This document shows positions 9,768 through 17,722 of a stretch of 20,475 nucleotides of DNA, piece after piece. The stretch is from Seminavis robusta (taxonomy: Eukaryota > Bacillariophyta > Bacillariophyceae > Naviculales > Naviculaceae), in contig CAICTM010001940.1 of assembly GCA_903772945.1 (NCBI GenBank), forward strand, positions 1 to 20,475, given 5' to 3'. The notes below the pieces were generated by a model. The model saw only the letters and a program-made list of their open reading frames with translations. It was not told the DNA's origin and ran no database searches. Position numbers and translations under genes: made by a program. The first letter of the stretch is position 1; the number at the start of each line of letters is the position of its first letter.

Positions 9768-10354
9768 ATATCTCTGAGTCTGAAGAAGAGGAAAGAAGCA
9801 ATGATGCAGATACTTCTGTAGAGGCACCTACTAGTGCCGTCAAGTCTACCACCAACTCTCCCGTGGCACCATCACCTCCTCCTGTGGCACCATTACCGGT
9901 ACCAGCTCCTCCTGTGGCGCCATTACCGGTGCGTCCATCAGCTACCAGCACACCAACAAAGGCAAAGGCAAAGATTAAGTCAAGCACACCAACAAAGCGC
10001 ATCAGTGCTATAAAAGAAATGCGATTGTTTGATCCACAGAAGCGACGTGGGATGAGGAATGAGAGGTTGTCTGCTGCTGCCGATACTAAACGAGAGGCCA
10101 AGAAGAAAGCATACCTCAACGCAATCCGTGAGCAAGGCATCAATACAAGCATCACACCTACAAAAACAGATTCAAACTTTGCTGTAACCAATGCATCCAT
10201 TGAAACAGTGAACAGTCGAGACCACGATTTCAATGATTCCACAGCCAAAAAAGGGAAAGACAGTGAAGACGACGAGGCCATCAAACTAGTAGAGTGGTTG
10301 GAAAATGAATTGAAAAATGATGTAAAGGAGATTGAAACAGAATTGGAATTCTGA
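9768..10354 (+). CDS. Downstream coding exon of the transposon accessory gene (no own start codon)
   Basis: Open frame from the acceptor at 9768 to TGA at 10352-10354, about 194 residues, unrecognised. It begins DISESEEEERSNDADTSVE, continues with a proline repeat in which a 27-base unit (PPVAPLPV) occurs twice around 9880-9932, then basic tracts (TPTKAKAKIK, RLFDPQKRRGMRNERL, KREAKKKAYLNAIREQG) and an acidic C-terminal helix. The frame has no ATG until about 10019, and the residues before it look as coding as those after, so it is more likely a 3' exon than a separate gene. Spliced from 9299 (phase 1) it would extend accessory protein 1 in frame. Spliced from 9422 it would lie directly behind the TAA. 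Confidence 0.55.
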
Positions 10355-10441
10355 TTGCTTGTTGTTGCTTGTGAATGATGTGGAGGATAGCTGGCCGTAC
10401 TGATTACTGATAATTTATAAAGTCAATTGTTGTATCTATCA

Positions 10442-11110
10442 TCAGGCTTGTTTCCCCCGTCCTTTCTTTTTGTTCTGAATTCTCAGTGCTATTTTCTTAG
10501 CTACACTTTCTTTGGTCTTTTCTTCTCCGAGCTGAGCCAAAGCAACCAAATGTGGGTGTGCCACTGCAGCTGGATTTCGAAGCTTCTTCTTTCCAAATCG
10601 ATGCTTTGATTCGATCTTCTCCCGTCTCTTGACTTCTTGGTAGATATGATTGCGGAACACTTTCAGAGTGAACTCACGATATTCAGGTCTCAATCTGTAA
10701 ATTGCTTTTGGCTCTATCTTCTTGCCAGTCTCTTGGTCAATTGACAAATGAATGCCATTGGTGATATCTTCTTCAAGTAGTGTTTTGGCTTCAGATGTGT
10801 GCCACGATCTCTCTACAGGAGGGTTCTCCTTTCGTTGCTCCAGCAACACAGACATATCATTGCCAAAGTACGCGCAATCTTTGGCCATTCTGTTGTAGTC
10901 TCGTGCTATGGCACTCTGGAGATTACGCAGATTCGGACCAAATCGATTTTTTCCATACTCTGCAAATTCCGGTCGCATTGCGAAGACTGCAGCAGGCAAC
11001 ATGTCGACAGTGACTCTCCCAGTGATTATAATCCTTTAACAGCTTCTTAGCTTTGCTTTGAGCCCATGGTATTTGTGCCGTCGTGGTCGTCTTTCTTCTT
11101 TTCTTGCCAT
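10442..11110 (-). pseudogene. Transposon accessory gene 2, duplicated SEAKxLL/RPEY domain, frameshifted
   Basis: The 3' part (TGA stop at 10442) is open to about 11030 and encodes two diverged copies of one motif: PWAQSKAKKLL followed by FAMRPEFAEYGKNRFGPNLRNL, and WHTSEAKTLLEEDI followed by YRLRPEYREFTLKVFRNHI. The protein ends in a Lys-rich tail. In copy 1 the frame changes at about 11024-11033: PWAQSKAKKLLKD is in one frame and IITGRVTVDMLPAAVF in the next, and removing one base there would align it with LLEEDITNG of copy 2. The nearest ATG (11110-11108) is in yet another frame, so a second indel near 11080-11105 is likely. The motif may be a DNA-binding helical repeat, but I cannot name it. 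The gene points inward from the right end, mirroring the transposase gene. Confidence 0.6.
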
Positions 11111-11137
11111 CGTGGATGTTTGGTTGTGGTGTTGTGT

Positions 11138-11300
11138 CCAACAGAGGTTTCAACAACTGTTGAAAAAAGTGTTGACTTCGATTCAACAGTGTTGAAAAGT
11201 GTGCTGACTAAGTGTTGAAAAAGTGTTGACTAATTGTTTAAAAAAATTCAACAGTGTTGAACTGTACTCGGCCGTTCCTTTCAACAGTCGCCAATTTTTC
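11138..11300. repeat. Right subterminal iterons (GTGTTGAA family)
   Basis: About ten direct or inverted copies of (A)GTGTTGA[A/C], including two copies of the odd palindrome TTCAACA-G-TGTTGAA at 11182-11196 and 11247-11261. This is the counterpart of the left block at 6371-6510, although the order of units differs. Confidence 0.8.
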
Positions 11301-11338
11301 AATATGTCGCACATTTACCTAGCAGTCTGGCCTTCCCC

Positions 11339-11368
11339 AGTCGCCAAAGTCAGTTTTTGCGGACTTTC
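11339..11368 (-). repeat. Right terminal inverted repeat of the transposon
   Basis: Reads AGTCGCCAAAGT inward and GGACTTTC at the outer edge on the plus strand; reverse complement matches 6251-6281 with one deleted C and two substitutions. Confidence 0.82.
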
Positions 11369-11384
11369 CAGGTCCAGAGTACTT

Positions 11385-11578
11385 GTCCAACAGAACACAC
11401 AATCAATCCCTATCCTTAACAAGGAAAATGTCCTTATGTCTTTGGCAAAACCTACAGTGTTTATCTGGACACAACTAGCGAGTCTGCATAGCGCCGTGCG
11501 GTACCCATGTGTAGAAACTACTGTGTCCAACAGAACACACAATATAATCCCTATCCTTAACGAAGCAAGTGTCCCTAT
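11385..11578 (+). repeat. Direct repeat pair beginning GTCCAACAGAACACACAAT
   Basis: Copy A starts at 11385 and copy B at 11525, 140 bases apart. Both run GTCCAACAGAACACACAAT, then AATCCCTATCCTTAAC, then a purine stretch and TGTCC. Copy A starts 14 bases outside the right CAG duplication of the transposon. Confidence 0.75.
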
Positions 11579-11602
11579 TGTGACGAACAGCTGCAACAAA
11601 CA

Positions 11603-11644
11603 ACACAACACCACACCACACACACACACACACCCACACACATC
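11603..11644. repeat. CA-rich microsatellite
   Basis: Imperfect run of CA dinucleotides interrupted by CCACA and ACCCA steps. Confidence 0.85.
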
Positions 11645-11913
11645 CAGCCCATCGAGGTATTGGATTTACGGTTAGTTTAGCTTGTTTCGGTCTATACCGT
11701 ACCAGTCCTATGTGTCTATTTTCGAAATCACACAAACAGGGTACCCTTGCTTTTCTCACAGCCTACCGGCTTGTATCTTTTGCCATCCCCAGCTTGCTCC
11801 ACTGATGAGCAAACAGCGAAATTCCTAAGCTCAGAATTTGGAAATCAGCAAGCAACGGTATACCCATGGATAAATCCAATGGTAGATTCGTCGTAGATTA
11901 ACTCCTAGTAGTG

Positions 11914-11998
11914 TCTACACACATCTCACACAACATCACACATCTCACACAGCACTCAACGTACACACACCTACACACACACACACACACACACATAC
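11914..11998. repeat. CACACATCT minisatellite grading into (CA)n
   Basis: Repeated ACATCTCACAC units followed by an almost pure CA run ending near 11993. Confidence 0.85.
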
Positions 11999-12474
11999 AG
12001 GGATAAAAGTGTGAAAGACCCTCAGTCCGTTGAGGGCAATTCGTGCATACCGGTACAGTACGGGTAGCGGTAATAGCTAGTAGTCTACTTCTCTACTGCT
12101 GCCTCATCATGCTCTGTGAACTCAATCTGCCCGCCCCTCTGTCTCTCACTGGTGCGCAACTCAGGATCTTCAGGTTTTTTTAGTTGCTTCCAATCTCGTC
12201 CAGCTCTTCTCTCATCAAGCTTTCCGCATCGCAATTCCGATTTCTGGACAGACTTTGCAAGAACACGTGTCGGTTGTTGATTCACACGTCAAGACAATGA
12301 GCAATGATCCTCGGACATGTCGTCATTAAGAGATGCCAGCCCCCTCGCAATGCAATTTGTCATTCGCAAGTTGTGGATACCTTCACTTTCAAAAGAAAAA
12401 CACTCATTGCAATCCAGACGAGCGACCTCTCGGTTGGCAAGCCATCGAGGCATTTCAAACGATGAAATTACCCA

Positions 12475-13074
12475 TCATTCTGCATTCTTCAAGCTGCCAT
12501 CCGCGTTCACTTCATTGTCAGGAGGAAACGTCTTGAATTTTGGCAGCGAGTCAGTTGCGTCTCTCGCTCGGTTTTCGTAGTTGGTGTGCATTCGAGGAAG
12601 ATAGTAGTCAGGAAGTTTCTGCTCCAACGAATCGTCGCCACCAATCCGAAAGGTGGGTGGGAATAGCGCTACGTAATTCTCTCCCTGTGGCTTTTGGAAT
12701 ACCTGTGTCATGCATTGGGAACACCGACCATGGATCATTTTGCCAAGTCCATTGACAACGACAACTTTGTCTTTTCCTGTCTTGTAGTCCAGTTCTGATA
12801 TTTCCACGCCAATCACATGAACCGGTGTAACAGAAGCTGCCCAAGCACACGCCCGGCAGTGACAGAGCTCACTGAAGGCTAATTTCCCCTTGGCATGGAA
12901 CTCCACAGCGCCACAAATACACCGACCAGTTTGGTCGATTACAAAATCATCCCCGATCTCATTGGCGAAAGGAGCAGGAGTCGTAGCCATCAAAGCACTG
13001 GTGCTCTGTGTTTGAGAAGCCGGGGCGAAAGCGGCGGCAGAGGCGACGAGGGAGGAAACAATAGTGGTCTTCAT
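12475..13074 (-). CDS. GFA/CENP-V-type zinc protein with predicted plastid presequence
   Basis: 199 residues, single exon, TGA stop. I start at the ATG at 13074 rather than the in-frame ATG at 13155 because it puts a signal peptide first (MKTTIVSSLVASAAAFAPA): the ASA-FAP context around residues 11-18 is the diatom signature for import into the complex plastid. The mature domain has the GFA zinc-binding cysteines: CIC (52, 54), CHCRAC (71, 73, 76) and CSQC (118, 121). The family includes glutathione-dependent formaldehyde-activating enzyme and CENP-V-like proteins; many members have no proven reaction, so a glutathione-thiol role is only possible. The usual CSxCGT reads CSQCMT here. It is transcribed divergently from the hydrolase at 13775, with 700 bases between them. 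Confidence 0.88.
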   Translation of the reverse strand: MKTTIVSSLVASAAAFAPASQTQSTSALMATTPAPFANEIGDDFVIDQTGRCICGAVEFHAKGKLAFSELCHCRACAWAASVTPVHVIGVEISELDYKTGKDKVVVVNGLGKMIHGRCSQCMTQVFQKPQGENYVALFPPTFRIGGDDSLEQKLPDYYLPRMHTNYENRARDATDSLPKFKTFPPDNEVNADGSLKNAE

Positions 13075-13774
13075 GGAGAAATCGCATATACAAGCAAACA
13101 AAAATTGCGTATCACAGAGGCCGTCAAGCCAAGAGAAAGCTACGGTGGCTGCCAAAGATCAGCGCATGCGATGCTGCGGGGTGCAATCGCATGTTTCTGC
13201 TCTGAGAACCTTTGCAGTATCCTTGACGTTCTGGATAATACTGCAGGTATGGTATCTTCGGCAGCTCTTCGGCCAACATCCAACAATCACAAATTTGTGA
13301 GGTTAGATCTCAAGAAAAAATTGAGCCTTCAGCAAAACTTTTGGCCGAAACCTTCCGCTTTAATAATAATTAATAAAAAAAGAAATCGAAGCAACCAATT
13401 GATTACTTAAGGAGTGGTTCACCGCGAATGGCAAAAGAGCTTGAGCCGAGCTGTTCCGGAATGGTACCGGTACTACTAGTAGTACCGTACGGTACCGCTT
13501 CACTGTACGTGTATCGGTACGGTACACCATGTACATACTAGTACTAGTAGTGCCGTACGGCTGTACGGTACAAACTCTACACACCGTCCACACCCACCGC
13601 AACGAACCCAATTCCAGTTGACAAGCCAAAGATCCAGCAAAAATGGCGAGAAGAAAAAAATATCCATGATGGATGGATGCTCTCTTCCTGCAAACAAACG
13701 ACGATCGCATATTTCCTTCTGCAGAGAAGACATTGCGACACTCATAAAGAATAGAAGAACTAATAGTCAGTATC
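13075..13774. promoter_or_regulatory. Divergent promoter region with a cluster of perfect palindromes
   Basis: 700 bases between the GFA gene (-) and the hydrolase gene (+). At 13463-13570 palindromes overlap: an 18-base one at 13469-13486 (GGTACTACT and its complement), GTACCGTACGGTAC at 13482-13495, TACTAGTACTAGTA at 13538-13551 and CCGTACGG at 13553-13560. No gene is visible; the open frames crossing it are artefacts of low stop content. Both promoters must lie here. Confidence 0.6.
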
Positions 13775-16179
13775 ATGAAGTTTCAAGTTGGACTGATCCT
13801 CTTGACATCCCTCGCGGCTGTCGGCTCTGCCAAGGAGTTCTTCAACCGCGAGATTTACAAAGACAAGACAGGTCTTCTTGGGCGCCGTATTCATCACACT
13901 TACGAGGCGCCGGAGGACAGAGACGAGGATAGACGCCGTGGCCTCAAGGGCGGTTCGCGAAAACTGTCGGGGGAAGGTACAGTGCCTCCTTTGGAAGAAG
14001 TGGACGACGACGCTTTCGTCGAGTACGAGCCTCAGACATTCTACACCGCCGAGACCTTGGACTTCTTCAGGAAAGGTATTGATCCTGAAATTTTTGAATG
14101 GGTCAACCCAGACGAGATTCAGGCGGGAGAAACTACCTGTGGATTCTTGAAGCCGGAGCTTGGGTCTCTATTTGACGTCTACTATCCCACCATTGAGGTT
14201 TACATTTGCATGCGTTTTGCAGACGTACAACCTGCAGCAAAAGGAAATCTGTTTCTGCACTGCGGTGGACCAAGTTCGTTGTCCGATTGCGTTGACAGCA
14301 CTGCTTCTGACTTGGGGCCCAACAACCTTCGAGACTACAACTTTTTGAGTATCGATCAGGTAGGTCACTTTAGTCGAGAAGGTTGCATGGATCTGCTTGT
14401 TTTCAGAGGCAAACCTAAACCATCGATTGTTCGTACTGGTACCGGTACGGTAGCGTGGTATGGGTCGGAGTTGGCCCAACTTTGCTCATGAAGAATGTGT
14501 GGAGGGTGACGTTGTTAGGGCTGACAATGGAACTATCTTGTATGTTGCTAGTCCTCCCGAATACGAAAATTCCACTTTTGACAATAATGATGCAGATGAT
14601 ATCATCTTGAGGTTGCAACCCACGAAGAGAAGGGCTGAATCCTGCTGGACGTGCGAGGTATGTACCGGTATGCAATGCGCAGCGTCGCCACCACCACTAG
14701 CTCGGATGGCACATTACAAAGCGCGCTTCTCACGTATTTCAACGTCTGGCTAGACTTGCGACTTCTTCTTGAATGCTACACAAGAGGATGGAAATGTGAC
14801 TAATTTCCATTTCTTGGAGTACTCGGGAACCCGGCAATTGGCAGAGGACAGTAAGTTGAAGTGTTTTCAGTGTGATTAATAGCTCTTGGCGCATCCTCTC
14901 ATGACTCGACTCCTCCCTCCCAAAGTTTACCGCATGCGCATGGTGCTCAATGCACCTGCCATGCATGTTTATGGAATCAGCTACGGAACCACAGTCTTCT
15001 CGATTTATGCCACGATTTTCCCATCTTATACGGGTTTGTTTGTACTCGATTCTTGTGCGCCTCCCAATCCAAATGCTTTCTACCAAGCGAGCTCTTTCGC
15101 GATCGGCACGAATGACAGGATCGACTATCTTGTTTATAGTTGCTCTGCTCGCAATGCCAGAGAACCAGGCAGTTGCCCTGTGGATGATATGAGGGGGTGT
15201 CTCGGGGCCCTGGCTGCAGGTTTTAGTGAAATCTTTGGTGCGGATATTGGACCCGGTTTTGTGGGCAGATTTGCTATCCAAACGTTCTTGAGGATCATGT
15301 ACAGCAATTTCGATCGAGCAGGTGAACTGTGTGAACTTGCCACAGCGGGTGATTATGATGGTGTGCGAGACCTTTCAGCCGAGCTTGCCGAATCGTCCGG
15401 AGTTGACCCTCTATTGTTTGGCGCGGTTCCTGTCGCAGCAACGAAGAATGAATTCGATCAAAGCTCCAAGCCCACTTCCGATGACTGGTATGTTTACGGT
15501 AATGAAGACTATGTCCCCCTGGATGGTGGTTCAATCGGACTTGTAATGGTGAATGCCCAGGATCAATCCGCCCCTGTCTACGACGAGCAAAGGTTTGCAG
15601 TAGAAACAATTGAGATCAATCAGAAATACACCGGTGCCGGAACAGGTGCCCCAGGAAAGTATTTTGCTGCGATGCAACTCTCGACTGGTACCACGATGAT
15701 GAAATCCTCTCACATCACACTCTTTCCTTACTTCTTACAGGGAATGCATTCTTTGGCACGTATTCCACCAACTTCTACTGGCCCAAAGTAAACCCGCTGC
15801 CTCCCGCCGGGAACAGTTATCTTTCTGGTAAGATGCTGTGGTTCCTTGCCTTGGTTTTGGATCATCCCAGGAACTAACTGATACTGTTGCTTTGTTCTCG
15901 CGCATGGCTGTGCTACTCGTAGGCATCATTCTTGGAATTCTGTATGATCCCAACACGCCCTACGTCTGGACACAGGATATGAGGCTCGGTTTCAAGTTCA
16001 CTAGCTTATTGACTTCCCAATCCATCTTCCACGGAATCTACAACGATCCTACATGCCTCAGGCACCTTGTGAACTACTTTGAAGATGGATTTGTGAACTT
16101 TGTGGACGGACAGGTTTGCGGAGCAGACTTTGCCTCTGAAGACGACTTTTTGGACGCATTCCTCATTCGCCGTCATTAG
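13775..16179 (+). CDS. Secreted alpha/beta hydrolase, TAP-like (tripeptidyl aminopeptidase/S33 type), six exons
   Basis: Exons are 13775-14359, 14454-14657, 14754-14850, 14926-15687, 15741-15827 and 15923-16179 (TAG), giving 663 residues. Introns are 94, 96, 75, 53 and 95 bases, all GT-AG and phase-consistent. A signal peptide spans about residues 1-19 (ending AAVGSA), followed by a charged linker rich in Arg and Asp. The oxyanion region is LHCGGPSS, and SIDQRGMGRS across the exon 1-2 join is the family's D-x-R-G-x-G-R-S motif. The nucleophile is Ser314 in YGISYGT; the acid is Asp587 in LYDPNTPY within the C-terminal TAP-like domain; the likely base is His615 in IFHGIYNDPTC. Cys residues are frequent, as in secreted proteins. 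It probably cleaves N-terminal peptides or esters outside the cell or in the endomembrane system; the substrate is unknown. The 53-base intron is the least certain, but GNAFFGTYSTNFYWPK after it reads well. Confidence 0.85.
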
Positions 16180-16686
16180 GAATTTTTTCGATTTGTCGCA
16201 TGTTTCCCTGTGACAAATGGGAATGTGCAAACTTTGGATGTGAATAATTGAATGTATCGCTCGCTTGTCGTTGTGGGCGCTGAACTATTTAGTGCAAGGA
16301 AGAAAGCAAACAGTGAAAAAGTGAGGAAGGTAATCCCGTCTACTGTAGATTCTTTCCACCTGTTCATTTGTTGCATGTTTCCATAGATAGGTGTGACATT
16401 GCAGACTTGTTTGATCCGAGGCCTCGCTGATGCCAGTGTCTCCTTTAGAATCCAATGCTCGTCCTCGTCGACACTGTTCATTTTACGCATCTGTTCGTCT
16501 GGTTCGTCCGCGAATCTTCAGCCTCCGAGGTCCCCTCGTCCCTGGCCCCCTCCGTTGCAATCCGCTGATCTCACCAAGCCTTATCCCAAGTTGGGTCTCC
16601 TATCCCCCAAGCTGGACCCATTGCACACCTGTTCAAGGTTGTTGTACATGTACGGTGTACTGGTACCTGATACCGTTTGCTAATAA
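16180..16686. other. Intergenic region, nothing recognisable
   Basis: 507 bases between the hydrolase stop and the MITE. It should hold the hydrolase 3'UTR. GTACTGGTACC at 16658-16668 is another member of the dispersed palindrome family. Open frames have no family features. Confidence 0.5.
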
Positions 16687-16927
16687 TAAGGCCGGTCTCT
16701 ACCCGAGCGACTAAGGGACCGACTAAAGGAAACCTTTAGGTGGTTGTTTAGTTCAAGATTTAGTCATTATCCTTTAGTAATGGTGGTGTCTACCAGCAGA
16801 TGACTAAATCTCGGACTAAACAATTTAGTCGAGTTTTTAGTCAAAAAATGGTGTCTACCATGGTGACTAAACAAACACTGACTAAACAACACTACTATTA
16901 ATAGACTTTTAAAGGACTCAAAAAGAA

Positions 16928-17085
16928 ACAAAGACTTAACAGAAGTGATTACTTTTTGGAGTTAACAAGACTTAAAAAAAAAACTGACTAAACAAAGACT
17001 ACTGGACTTAAAGGACTCAAAAGATTTAATGGACTCATACAAAGACTTAACACAAGTGATTAATTTTTGGAGTTAACAAGACTCA
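16928..17085 (+). repeat. 47-base direct repeat inside the MITE
   Basis: Copies at 16928-16974 and 17039-17085 begin ACAAAGACTTAACA and contain TTTTTGGAGTTAACAAGACT; they differ at about three positions. The preceding AAAGGACTCAAAA is also duplicated, so the repeated unit is about 100 bases. Confidence 0.8.
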
Positions 17086-17122
17086 AACACACCATTGTTC
17101 TCCAACTTGACAGTGAAAGGCC

Positions 17123-17181
17123 GAGAAATGAAAGCCATCCCACACTCCATACTCTGCAATGAGGGATGGCTTTCTATTCTC
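17123..17181. repeat. Hairpin (inverted repeat) inside the MITE
   Basis: GAAAGCCATCCC at 17130-17141 pairs with GGGATGGCTTTC at 17163-17174 (12 perfect base pairs, 21-base loop). The stem extends outward through GAGAA/TTCTC after a two-base mismatch. Confidence 0.8.
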
Positions 17182-17211
17182 AACCGAAGACTGTCGGCTT
17201 GATAAAGTGGG

Positions 17212-17430
17212 ATAGAGGTGCGATCGTTCGATCGTATCGGCCGATACTCCTCTTCGATCGTTCGATCGTTTGCACCTCTACTACTCCTCTTCGATCGTTC
17301 GATCGTTTGCACCTCTACCTCTTCGATCGTTCGATCGTTTGCACCTCTACTACTCCTCTTCGATCGTTCGATCGTACTATCGGCCGATACTCCTCTTCGA
17401 TCGTTCGATCATTCCATCGCACCTCTACTC
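17212..17430. repeat. GATCG-rich tandem repeat, 37-base period, bounded by inverted repeats
   Basis: TTCGATCGTTCGATC starts at 17253, 17290, 17322, 17359 and 17396, with a related copy at 17219: spacings of 37, 32, 37 and 37 bases. The unit also contains TTTGCACCTCTACTACTCCT; the 32-base unit lacks CTACT or equivalent. The block is bounded by AGAGGTGCGAT on the left and its complement ATCGCACCTCT on the right. TATCGGCCGATA occurs near both ends (17234-17246 and 17378-17389). No coding function is supported. Confidence 0.85.
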
Positions 17431-17722
17431 TATCAGCTCTGTCGCGATGCTCTGATAGTGAGGCTGTGCAATGAGGCTGCTGTTCTTTTTTTAAAGTGCT
17501 GTTCTGTTTTTAAAGAGTTCTTAAAGAGGCTTTAGTCAGTACACTCACTCACCGACTAACCAGCCTCCGGTTAGTCCGTGAACGAACATTTCGACTAAAG
17601 CCTTCAGTCTGTATGATCTTTAGTCCCTACGGTAGACACCACCCCCAGAGACTAAACTATCGACTAAACTATGAAATATGGCTTAGTCGCTACTTTAGTC
17701 GCTCCGGTAGAGACCGACCTAA

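Larger units (their letters stand above)
6248..11371. mobile_element. PIF/Harbinger/IS5-type DNA transposon with accessory genes (5,118 bp plus CAG duplications)
   Basis: The element runs from 6251 to 11368. Its ends are imperfect terminal inverted repeats: left 6251-6281 and, reverse-complemented, right 11339-11368. Both begin GAAAGTCC and end ACTTTGGCGACT; over the repeat I count one indel and two mismatches. Both ends are flanked outside by CAG (6248-6250 and 11369-11371), a possible 3-base target duplication; PIF/Harbinger elements are reported to use TWA or CWG triplets. Inside each end lies a block of GTGTTGAA-type repeats. The cargo is a DDE transposase (-), an accessory protein (+), a downstream exon (+) and a second accessory gene (-). 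All coding units but the detached exon carry a lesion, so this copy is probably non-autonomous now. Superfamily assignment rests on the transposase motifs and the triplet duplication. Confidence 0.82.
11372..12474. other. Repeat-rich intergenic stretch, no convincing gene
   Basis: About 1.1 kb holding a direct repeat of about 55 bases (11385-11437 and 11525-11578), two CA-rich microsatellites, a TACCGGTA palindrome near 12049 and the 3' flank of the GFA gene. A 66-codon minus-strand frame at 12085-12285 is polar and charged with no recognisable motif; I do not call it a gene. Confidence 0.6.
16687..17722. mobile_element. MITE-like non-autonomous element with TAA target duplication (1,030 bp)
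   Basis: Terminal inverted repeats start GGCCGGTCTCTACC at 16690 and, on the minus strand, GGTCGGTCTCTACC at 17719. They continue [C/G]GAGCGACTAA, with two mismatches in 25 bases. TAA lies directly outside both ends (16687-16689 and 17720-17722). A 3-base TAA duplication and GG start are typical of Tourist/PIF-Harbinger MITEs. The interior has many GACTAAA/TTTAGTC units, no coding potential, and an inner inverted repeat GGTGGTGTCTACC at 16782-16794 and 17631-17643, suggesting a related element nested inside or an internally duplicated end. Confidence 0.82.

Noticed and set aside
9730..10284. 184-codon minus-strand open frame with Gly/Ala repeats
   Set aside because: It is the shadow of the Pro-rich plus-strand exon; the repeats mirror PPVAPLPV. 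No start context or domain supports it.
12085..12285. 66-codon charged minus-strand frame
   Set aside because: Short, no domain, no conserved motif and no splice partner that I could find; left as part of the intergenic stretch.
12895..13410. 171-codon plus-strand open frame across the GFA start
   Set aside because: It crosses the start of a well-supported minus-strand gene and the palindromic promoter, with no recognisable motif.
17212..17430. CRISPR-like appearance of regularly spaced 15-base repeats
   Set aside because: The intervening sequences are themselves repeats rather than unique spacers, the locus is eukaryotic, and no cas genes are present.
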